From a virus, in the IMG/VR virus record IMGVR_UViG_3300030101_002616, positions 1-64,000 of that record: a DNA stretch of 64,000 bases; one strand, written 5' to 3'. The position numbers and the translations under genes are program-made. Under the pieces are notes generated by a model. That model saw nothing but the letters and a program-made list of their open reading frames with translations. It did no database searches and was not told the origin of the DNA. This document shows positions 41,936-51,300 of this stretch, one piece after another; within the stretch, counting starts at the first letter, position 1; each line of letters begins with the position of its first letter.

Positions 41936-44900
41936 ATGGCAAAATCAAGAGCTCAACAAGCAGCAATAGCAATATCAATGAAGAAAGCAGGTAAGAAGCC
42001 TAGACTAAGAAAGAAACAAAAGGGTGGAGAGTATACTGTTAAGAGTGGAGATGCTATGTATAAAATAGCTAAGAAATATAACATGTCCACAAGCGACTTA
42101 ATGGCACTAAATCCTGAAATTAACGAAAGAGGTGATATTCGTCCAGGACAAAAGATAATTACAAAAGCGCCTTCAGAGTCTTTCTTTGACAACTTTAATC
42201 TGCCTTCAGGTAAAAAGGCGGTTAAAGAAGTTTTGCAAACATCTACTGGTATAAATCAGGCAGATTTCTTAGGGCTTATACCTGCAAATGTTAAAGCTTT
42301 TGTTTCTGATATTACAGGTATAGGTAAGTCAGAAGGTATTACTGAAAAAGATCTTAATAACAGGGAAAAGAAAGCTCTAAGAGAAGCTATAAAAAGAGCT
42401 GAGGAAAAAGGTAAAAATTATATTGAATATCCAGATTTTGCATCGGCTGCTGAACCAACATCAGACATCGGTGGAGGAACTTTTTTACAAGGCTTTGCTC
42501 CTATAACAAAATATTTTGATCCTAAGTATTCTATGAAAACTCTGTTAGGACAGGCTAAATTTAAAAAGAATAAAGATGGCACTTATACAGTGACTGATCA
42601 GTTTAATTTTAATGATGCTAGTAAAGCTGGATTTAAAGGAGTTATTGCAGACATTAAAGATCAAGGCATTGCAGGACTTTCTCCTTATAAGTTTGCAAGA
42701 AATATTGCAAGAAACTTTGGTTCTGCTGAAGGTGAGGGTATGGATGTAAACATTACATTTCAAAAAGGTGGTGTAAGCGATACAATAAAAGTAAGCTCAA
42801 CAGATCAAGCAGTTGCTAAAAAGAAACTTCAGAATAAGTTTAATGGTAGAATACCAAATAACGCAGTTCTTACTTATGACAAAGATACTGGGAAGTATAC
42901 ATACACAGTTCCTCCAACCCCTCCTAAAGTAGATCAAAAAAAGGAAGGCGGTTATCCTAAGAGCAGTAACAAAGAGTTCATGAGACGTATGGGTTACTAC
43001 CAAGGAGGTGGATTAAATCAAACTCCTATGTACGGCTCTAACACTATACCGGGTACACCAGAAACAGCTGCTATCACATATCAAGAAGCAGATCAATCTA
43101 GACTAAAAGCATTAGAAGAACAATTAAAAGAAGCTCAAGAGTCAACTAAGTTTCAAGATGAAGCAGAGGCAGAAGTTGCTAAACAAGCATCTACTATTAG
43201 TGGTATAGAACAAGGACTATCACAAGGTGTAAAAGGCCTAGATAAACTTGGAGCGTTTGATAAGTTAAAAGAGAAAGGTGCTGAAAAAACTGAAGCTTTA
43301 TCAAAGCTAGGAGAGAATGCTGCTACAAATCTTGCTAGAGTAGGAGCTACTAAGGCAGACGAGGTAAGCAAAATTTTAGCTGATCAGTTAATACCCAAAG
43401 GAGGAAAAGTTATTGACGTTGCTAAAGATAAACTAAACATGGGTTTAGGTACTGATTACATGGGTGGTTTTGGATCAGATCAAGCAGCGAAGTTTGGAGA
43501 GATGCTTCAGCAATCAAATCCACAACAAGTTATATTGAGAGAGGGTGCAGAAGAAGCACTTAAACAAACCACTACGAATGTAGCAAGTGGTTTAACTCCT
43601 GCTCAATACGGAAACATAGGGGCAGTTGCATCACTTGCAGGTGAAGGTATTAAGATGGCATCAGACGATAAAGATGCTACTACAATGAATGTAGGAGAAA
43701 GTGTGGGTTCAGGACTGTCAGGTGTTGGTACAGGTATTGGTGCAGCAACAACTACAGCTATGCTAATGGGAGCTCCTTTAGGTCCTGTAGGTATGGCTGC
43801 AGGTGTAATTGGTGGAGCTGCATATGGTTTAGGTAAAGGACTTATACAAAGAGGTAAGGCTAGGAGAGAAGAAGAGAAAGCTGAAAGAAAAAAAGAGAAA
43901 CAGTTATCAAAAATAGGAACACAGAGTAGATTAGAAGCACTTAAGTCTAAACAGTATTCAGGATTTGATTTTGGTGCTGATGTTAGACAGGGTGGAGGAT
44001 TTAGTGGAACGTTAGATAACATACAAGACGGATTAACACTAGCTGGATTAGCAGGGCCTGTAGGACCTTTTGCAGATATAGCTAATACTGTTATTTCTGC
44101 AGGTAGAGGAATTTATTCTGGTGTAACAGGAGATACAACAGCAGCTAAAAAACATGCAGTGAACACAGGCCTTAATTTAGTTTCAGCTATACCAGTTATA
44201 GGTGATACAATATCAGCTCCTAAAGCAATAAAAGCAGGAGCAAATTTAGCTCAGAAGGCCGTAGTAAAAGGAAAGAAAGTTAAGTCAGGAGCAAATATAT
44301 TACAAGCTGCAAACATTATAAATCCTGCTGGTAACTTCCAACCTTCTGTAGATATGAATCAAACATTTGCTTCAGAAACAACTGGGGTTAGACCTCCAAT
44401 AATTCCAGAGATGATGAATTTACCTAAGTTTCCACAGCAACCTCCTATACCAAAGATAGGACCTAGTACAAGAAAAAATGGTGGTGTAAAACTGCCAGGT
44501 GGTGTAGCTAAGCCTATACCAGGATCTGATGCTATAGAGTTCAAAGGTAGAAGTCATGCACAAGGTGGTATCATGGTAGACCCTATGACAGAAGTAGAGG
44601 GCAATGAAACAATGGATAAAGTAACTATGAATAAAGGTGGTAAAAGAGATTACTTCTTCTCACAACATTTAAAGATGGGGGGCAAGTCATTCGCACAGAG
44701 ACATAAAGATATATTAAAGAAAGGCGGTAGTCAAAAAGATATTGACTCGTTAGCTAAACTACAAGAAAAGAAAGCAGGTAGAAATCCTAACACTGTTAAG
44801 TTAGGTGCAGGTGGTTACTATCAAGGTGGCGGAATGTTTAAGAAAAACCCTAACGATTTTGGTCAGACTTATGATGATGGAACCCCAGTATACAATGACC

Positions 44901-46009
44901 AAGGTTTAGTACAACCTCCAGCTTCTTTAGTTCAAGATTTTCAAAATAGAATGTTCCCACAGGTAATACAAGATCCTGTAGTAGGTGATTTCGATCCTAT
45001 AACAGACATACCTTCAGCAACAACAACTAATAATACTAAAAACGAACCTACTAATACCACTAATAATGAAGAGGAACGTATTGTAGATGGAAATGTTGAA
45101 CTTTTAGATCCTATACAAGTTACTCAAATACCTGTAGACGATACCATGCCACCAACATTACAGCCTATTGCTGTTGATGAAAATGGTATGCCTATAGAAT
45201 CTGACTACAACTCGCTTTCAGATGAAGATAAGAGTGTAGTAGATAAAGCAAACTCAGGAGCTGATCTAACAGACTTAGAGAAAAAAGCTTTAAAGAGATT
45301 ACGTAGAGATGTTCCTGGTCTAGCTATAGGTGCGGGGGTTGCACAACTTATTGCACCTGCATATGCATTCTTTAAGAAAGATAGAGTAGCAGAGCAGATG
45401 GGTGCGCCTGGTAGAATCAAAGCTCCTACACTAGATAGAGTAAGCTATAACACTGAGCGTGCTGCTAATGCTGCAGATAATAGAGCTATGAATAGGTTCA
45501 TTGAGACTAGTGGTATTGGACCGGCTGGTATCATTGCTAAGATGTCTGCGTATAGACGTAAGCAAGAAGGTGATCTAAAGATTGCTGCACAAGAGTCTAG
45601 AGTAAATACTCAGATTGCAAATCAAGAAGCGCAGATGGCTCAGCAAGCTAATGCAAGAAACGTTGCTAATGCAATGCAGGCAGATCAAATTAATACTCAG
45701 TTAAGAGAAGCACAGTTAGCCGCTAATCAAGATAGAAGACTAGAAGCTATAGACTCATTTACAGAAAGAACTGCAGGACTAGCTGGTGATCTAATGGCAT
45801 ACAAAGGTACTGAAAGGTTAGCAAGAGCTACTGGCGATATGGGTATCTATGAAAGAGATAGACTAAGAACATTCTTAAAGAATCAAGTTAATCCTAGAAC
45901 AGGTCAGCCATATACAAATGCTGAAATAGCTGAACTATTTAACAAACGTTTTGGTGAAGCTCAAGCAACTAAAGAAGATAAAGAAGATAAACAAGATGAG
46001 CAGATATAA
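41936..46009 (+). CDS. giant internal virion protein with LysM domain (1357 aa)
   Basis: Residues about 32-76 form a LysM domain (YTVKSGDAMYKIAKKYNMST, then LMALNPEI, IRPGQKI), which binds peptidoglycan. A hydrophobic Gly/Ala stretch (about 588-640, AAGVIGGAAYGLGKG) could enter membranes. Around residue 870 there is a block SHAQGGIMVDPMTEVEGNET common in phage internal proteins, with MGG, KKGG and YYQGGG motifs nearby. The C-terminal part is helical and Gln/Ala-rich. As cargo it may be ejected and anchor in the cell wall. Its 3' end overlaps the next gene by 14 bases. Confidence 0.65.
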   Translation: MAKSRAQQAAIAISMKKAGKKPRLRKKQKGGEYTVKSGDAMYKIAKKYNMSTSDLMALNPEINERGDIRPGQKIITKAPSESFFDNFNLPSGKKAVKEVLQTSTGINQADFLGLIPANVKAFVSDITGIGKSEGITEKDLNNREKKALREAIKRAEEKGKNYIEYPDFASAAEPTSDIGGGTFLQGFAPITKYFDPKYSMKTLLGQAKFKKNKDGTYTVTDQFNFNDASKAGFKGVIADIKDQGIAGLSPYKFARNIARNFGSAEGEGMDVNITFQKGGVSDTIKVSSTDQAVAKKKLQNKFNGRIPNNAVLTYDKDTGKYTYTVPPTPPKVDQKKEGGYPKSSNKEFMRRMGYYQGGGLNQTPMYGSNTIPGTPETAAITYQEADQSRLKALEEQLKEAQESTKFQDEAEAEVAKQASTISGIEQGLSQGVKGLDKLGAFDKLKEKGAEKTEALSKLGENAATNLARVGATKADEVSKILADQLIPKGGKVIDVAKDKLNMGLGTDYMGGFGSDQAAKFGEMLQQSNPQQVILREGAEEALKQTTTNVASGLTPAQYGNIGAVASLAGEGIKMASDDKDATTMNVGESVGSGLSGVGTGIGAATTTAMLMGAPLGPVGMAAGVIGGAAYGLGKGLIQRGKARREEEKAERKKEKQLSKIGTQSRLEALKSKQYSGFDFGADVRQGGGFSGTLDNIQDGLTLAGLAGPVGPFADIANTVISAGRGIYSGVTGDTTAAKKHAVNTGLNLVSAIPVIGDTISAPKAIKAGANLAQKAVVKGKKVKSGANILQAANIINPAGNFQPSVDMNQTFASETTGVRPPIIPEMMNLPKFPQQPPIPKIGPSTRKNGGVKLPGGVAKPIPGSDAIEFKGRSHAQGGIMVDPMTEVEGNETMDKVTMNKGGKRDYFFSQHLKMGGKSFAQRHKDILKKGGSQKDIDSLAKLQEKKAGRNPNTVKLGAGGYYQGGGMFKKNPNDFGQTYDDGTPVYNDQGLVQPPASLVQDFQNRMFPQVIQDPVVGDFDPITDIPSATTTNNTKNEPTNTTNNEEERIVDGNVELLDPIQVTQIPVDDTMPPTLQPIAVDENGMPIESDYNSLSDEDKSVVDKANSGADLTDLEKKALKRLRRDVPGLAIGAGVAQLIAPAYAFFKKDRVAEQMGAPGRIKAPTLDRVSYNTERAANAADNRAMNRFIETSGIGPAGIIAKMSAYRRKQEGDLKIAAQESRVNTQIANQEAQMAQQANARNVANAMQADQINTQLREAQLAANQDRRLEAIDSFTERTAGLAGDLMAYKGTERLARATGDMGIYERDRLRTFLKNQVNPRTGQPYTNAEIAELFNKRFGEAQATKEDKEDKQDEQI

Positions 46010-48392
46010 GTTAAGACCATATGTTAGTGTTTATAGAGATCCAGGATCTGTACAAATAAACACACTACAAAGACAAAAGTTTCAACAAGCGTTTAATGCT
46101 GATGATGCTTTAGCAGGTGCAGTAGATCAAATGAAGGCTGCAGAATTTGAGGGAGATAAAGCTCTTAAAATGGAACTTGAACAAAACACTAGAGGTCAAT
46201 TACAAGACAGAGCGGGTCGTGGTGATTATGAAACTATGACGATGGACGTAGCTAAAAGTGCAAGAAATTTTGAGCAGCAGTATGCCCCTATAAATGCTAA
46301 CTATGAAATATATCAAAACTATAAAAAAACTTTAGATGAGGATTACAAGAAAGGTGACATAGATGCATTTACTTATAGAAGATCTTTAGATGCATCCAAG
46401 TATAACTATGAAGGGTTACAAAAGAATGAAGATGGAAGTATAGATGATGGTAGCTACTTTAAAGGGTATAACTATGTAAAGGATGTAGACATACAAGGAA
46501 AAATGTCTGAACTAATGAAAGATCATGCTGTTAAAAAATATGGCAAAGATGTGCAAGTAATTAGTGAGGATGGTAACTACTATATTACTGATGGGTTTTC
46601 AAGAGAAACTATACCTGACACTGAGGTAGCTATGGTATTTAACAATCTTATTGCTCAACCTGATGTAGCTGCTTATCTTAATCAAAAGGCAGAGTTAAGT
46701 ACTTTTGATATGACAGATGAGGATATTAGAAGTTCTCTAACTCGTAAACTGTATGGAGATGATGATCCAGAATCAGAAGACAAAGGTCTAATAGGACTGA
46801 GAGATAAAGCTATAGCTGCTGGAGATGATAAGTTAGCAGCTGACTACGATGTAATGATAAAAGAAGCTCAAGGCCTTTTACAAAATGCAGGCGTAGAAAC
46901 TGAAGATGAAATGATTGCTAAGCGTAGAGACTATATCAAAGGTTCAGTTTTACAATCTGAAGCAAAAAGAGAACTAGATGTATCTATAACTAGATTTGCA
47001 TTTGATAATAGAGAGGTTAACAAAGCAATAAAGTATAGTGAAAAGTGGACAGCAGATTATGGCAAGTTCTTAGATATTTATCAGCCAGACATCTTAAAGA
47101 GAACTGGTGTTAGTGAGATAAGCAATCCTGGTGGAAACAATCCTTCAGCAATAAATGATTATATAAACGGACAGCTTCAAATAGAAGTAAATGAAGTAAA
47201 TGCGTTTAATACTTTATACGCTGATGTATTAAAAGGTAGAAAGGTAACTGCTGAAGACATACTAAGTGGTAATGTGCCTGATGAACTTAAACAAGGAGAT
47301 GTATATCAGAAACATAGAGATAAAATAATTCTATCCAGAACTCAAAGGTATCTGCAAAACAATCTATTAGACAAGGCAGACAAAGAAGCAGGAAGCGAAT
47401 TTAAAGAAGAATTCTTAACTAGTAATTTAGATAGAAATGACCTTACTGGTCAAGACTTACTAGAGAAAGCTAGAGAAGTAACTGGAAATAGTAACCTAAC
47501 TTTAATTGAGCTTGGATCTATAATGTCAGATGCTGCAGAACTTACTGCTTACAGCACTCGAAGAAGTGAAGCTATTAGTTTTGCTGCGGGAGACACTAAA
47601 ACTGAAGAAGAGTTGAATAAACTTAGAAAGTCTAGAGATATTAAGAATCAAATATATGATGCACTTAATATAAGTAATTTCCAACAAGCTGGTATAACAA
47701 GCTCATTTAGAGACTTAACTGATAAATATACAGATGGCGTAGAGGATTGGTTAGAAAATAATGCTAAGATTAATGTGGGAGATTGGACAGCAAACAACTT
47801 CCCAGCTTTAGATAATCCTGCAAAAATTGCAGAAGTTACAGCTTATGTAAAACAATACTTTACTGGTAATGATAAAGGAGGAGGAGCAGGTAAGCCACTA
47901 GATCCAACATTTAAGATTTTCTATGATGGTAAAAAACAAGAAGGCACAGGAACTGTTGGAAGCTTCTTAGAAGATATGGAGTGGAAGAGTAAAGATGTAA
48001 AGGTTGTAGATGTAATGTTTGATCAAACTCCTTACATGGGAGAACCTACACTTCAATTAACAGTTAAAGGTGAAGAAGGGGAGTCTGGAGTTATTATACT
48101 ACCATATAGTAATATACAAAATGATCAGATGGATCAGTACTTCCAACTTCCTGGATTTAGATTACAGCAAGAGCTTATGATGCATAAACAAGCTAGGGCA
48201 GATAATGCTACTATAGGTTTATATGATAAAAAGACTGGAGCATTGGCAAGTCAAATGACTGTAACTTTTGATACAGACAGAGGAGATGTAGCATTAATAG
48301 ATGGTAATTATTATCGTTTAGGTAGTAAGGAATTCTTGAAAATGATGGACAGTAACGCAGCTAATTTTGAGTTCAGAACAATAACATATTAG
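45996..48392 (+). CDS. cargo-like internal virion protein (798 aa)
   Basis: I start at ATG 45996 (MSRYKLRPYVSVYRDPGSVQ) because this is a typical opening of such proteins and the longer frame would lie inside the previous gene. It is helical and highly charged throughout (NYKKTLDEDYKKGDIDAFTY), with a small beta domain near the end (PTLQLTVKGEEGESGVIILP). No enzyme motif is seen. Its place between the muzzle and the polymerase marks it as a likely ejected protein. Confidence 0.6.
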   Translation: MSRYKLRPYVSVYRDPGSVQINTLQRQKFQQAFNADDALAGAVDQMKAAEFEGDKALKMELEQNTRGQLQDRAGRGDYETMTMDVAKSARNFEQQYAPINANYEIYQNYKKTLDEDYKKGDIDAFTYRRSLDASKYNYEGLQKNEDGSIDDGSYFKGYNYVKDVDIQGKMSELMKDHAVKKYGKDVQVISEDGNYYITDGFSRETIPDTEVAMVFNNLIAQPDVAAYLNQKAELSTFDMTDEDIRSSLTRKLYGDDDPESEDKGLIGLRDKAIAAGDDKLAADYDVMIKEAQGLLQNAGVETEDEMIAKRRDYIKGSVLQSEAKRELDVSITRFAFDNREVNKAIKYSEKWTADYGKFLDIYQPDILKRTGVSEISNPGGNNPSAINDYINGQLQIEVNEVNAFNTLYADVLKGRKVTAEDILSGNVPDELKQGDVYQKHRDKIILSRTQRYLQNNLLDKADKEAGSEFKEEFLTSNLDRNDLTGQDLLEKAREVTGNSNLTLIELGSIMSDAAELTAYSTRRSEAISFAAGDTKTEEELNKLRKSRDIKNQIYDALNISNFQQAGITSSFRDLTDKYTDGVEDWLENNAKINVGDWTANNFPALDNPAKIAEVTAYVKQYFTGNDKGGGAGKPLDPTFKIFYDGKKQEGTGTVGSFLEDMEWKSKDVKVVDVMFDQTPYMGEPTLQLTVKGEEGESGVIILPYSNIQNDQMDQYFQLPGFRLQQELMMHKQARADNATIGLYDKKTGALASQMTVTFDTDRGDVALIDGNYYRLGSKEFLKMMDSNAANFEFRTITY

Positions 48393-48393
48393 A

Positions 48394-51300
48394 ATGTCAG
48401 AAGAAATTAATCCATTAACCCAACTGCCATATGATGGCGACGCTACAATAGATGCCACTTCTGGTACTGCTGTAGAAATAAATCCTCTAACAAAGCAGGC
48501 CTATGCTCCAACTACCTCTTATGAGAGTAAAATGAATCAACGTGGACTATCTACTATCTATCAAGATGATCGTGACATAGATCGTTTTAGAAAGTATAAT
48601 GTTCCTAGAGGACAGCTGTTAGACTGGGAAGAGATTCGAGCTATGAATCAAACTACTGCAGATAAGTGGGGTAATGGTTTAGCAAAGATGGGGGTTACCG
48701 CTTTAGGAGCTGCAGCAGAAAATACTTTAGGTATACTATTTGGTCTAGGTGAAATGGCATTTGGTAGTGGTGTTTACTATGATAATACGGTAGGTAAAGC
48801 TGTAGATAATACAAATGCTTGGATGCAGGAAAACATGCCTAACTACTACACAAGAGAAGAACAGAACATGAGCACTTTCAGTAAGCTAGGAACTGCAAAC
48901 TTTTGGGCAGATACTTTTGCAAATGGGATAGGATACTCTTTAGGTTCTATTGCATCTATGTATCTTACAGGAGGTAGAGGAATAATAGGTCTAGGTGCTA
49001 AAGGTGTACAGGCTTTAAGTAAAGCTAAACAAGCAAAAGCACTATACGATTCTACAAAAGCTGTTATAAATGGAACTAAACTGTCAAGACAGTTAAGTAA
49101 AGGGGCCAGCGCATTATCAAAATTTAAAAGACATGGGCAGGTATTAGATGCAGGTCTTATGATGTCTTTAGGAGAAGCTTCTGTAGAGGCAAGACAAAAT
49201 CTTAATGATACAAGAGAAGCGCTGTTAGCTATTCATATGGAAAGAGAGGGTATTACAGACCCTGCAGATGTATCCGCAGAAGATAGAAGAGAGATAGAAA
49301 GAATAGCCATTGCTTCAGGCAACACACACTTTGCAGCTCAACTACCAGTTCTTATGGGCACTAATCTAATGATGTTTGGTAAACAGGTATCAGGATTTAG
49401 AGCTGCTCAAAGAGCTAGTAAAGATGTATCATTCATTGAGGCAACTCGTAAAGCTGTAAGTAAATATGCTAATGATGGTTTTTGGAAGGGCACGGCAAGA
49501 AGACTTACACCTGCAGCTAAAAATGCTGCGGAAGAGGCTTTCCAAGAAGGTTTTCAATTTGCATCAGGAGTATTTGCTAGTAACTATCACACTGCAAAAT
49601 ATAAAAACAATGGTGTAGGAGATATGATGGCTGCATTAAATGAATCATTATCTGAGACATTTGGATCACAAGAAGGTTTAGAATCTATATTAGTTGGAGC
49701 TTTGACTGGTAAAGTAATGGGAGCAGGTCAATCTATACTTAGTAAAGAGGTATCTACTAGAAAGGCAAACGCTCAAAGACTAGCTGACTTTATCAATGCT
49801 GGACTTCTTGACAATGTTCAAAATTCAATAATAAACTCTTCAGCACAGTCTGATGCAATGAAAAGAATGCAAGCCGCATTAGAGCGTAATGATCACAAAG
49901 CTTTTAAAGATGCACAGTTTGACCTTATATCTTACAACGCACTATATGCTTTAGAAACTGGAGGATTTGAACTGTTCAAAGAAAAGCTAGAAGATTCTAA
50001 GAATCTATCTGATGAAGAGTTTGCAAAACAGTTTAACATTACAGACAAGAATGGAGATCCATTAGATATTGTAAAGGCTACTGGAAAAACCAAAGCAAAA
50101 ACCATTGAAGATTTACAAAAGAAACTTGACAACTTTGAAAAAATATATAATAATGTAAGTGATAGATTTGCATTGCCAGATAAAACTAGTGGACTGCCTA
50201 GAGCTCTGATGTCTGAAGAACAAAGAAAAGCTGAGGACCAAACATATGAGAATAGAGCTAGATTACGTAATCAGTTAATATTATCAGGGGCTGCACTACA
50301 AGATAGAAATCGTAGAATGGAAAGCATCCAGGATAACATGTCAGAGATTATTGCAAACTCTTTGGCAGGTATTGGTGCTACAGGTAGAGACAAGTTAAAC
50401 ATAGATAAGATTCTTAATGAGTTTTCTATATTCCAAACAGAGCCCGGTGAAGCTGATGCTAAGGACTATGATCCAGACGCAAGATTTCAAAAGCTAAGAG
50501 AAAACTTATTAACTGCTATTGCAGAAGTAAGTAGGATAGATCCTATTGCTGCAGAGGCTTTAACAGAGCAGGCAAAAGATTATGTAGCTCTGGCCCAAGA
50601 AACAATAGAAGGACTAGATACTTACAATAAACTTGCATCAGATCCATATGCACAAGCAGAGTTTCAAAGACGAACAGAGGAACAAGAAAAAGCAACACAG
50701 GCTAGAGAGCGTGCTAAGATGTTAAAGGAGAAGACAGATAAAGCAGAGACATCTGATGACATGAACGAAGCATTAAAAGATGCAACAGATGATGAGTCTA
50801 GAGTACATCTTAAGAAAAAGAATGAGCTTATAGCGAAAGAGAACAGTCTTAAAAAAGACTTTATTGCTAAGGCTAAAGGTGCAACTCGTAAAGAAAAGAT
50901 AGAAGACTTAGAAAAGAAAGATAAAACTAAGCTAACTCCTATACAAAAGAAAGCACTTAACTTAGCTATTGGAGAGTTGAAGAGACAAGATCAAGCTCAA
51001 CAGGTAGATAAAGTAGAAGTAAAACCAGTAGACAATTCAGAAGACAATCTAGCACAAGAGGATCAAGGTACCCAGAATGTAGAAGAAGCATTTAATCCTG
51101 ATAATATAGGAAAGATAGAAGCTGTATCTGAAGACGGTAGAACATTCCAAATAGATGGTGAAAACTTTTACAATAGATTTGACAATCCTTTAGATGCTGT
51201 AAAAAGAGATGGTGCAACAGATGAAATCTATGCAGTAGTTCTTGAGGATGAGGATGGTAATACACATACAATACAAGGTCCTGAGTCTAGAGTAGACGCT

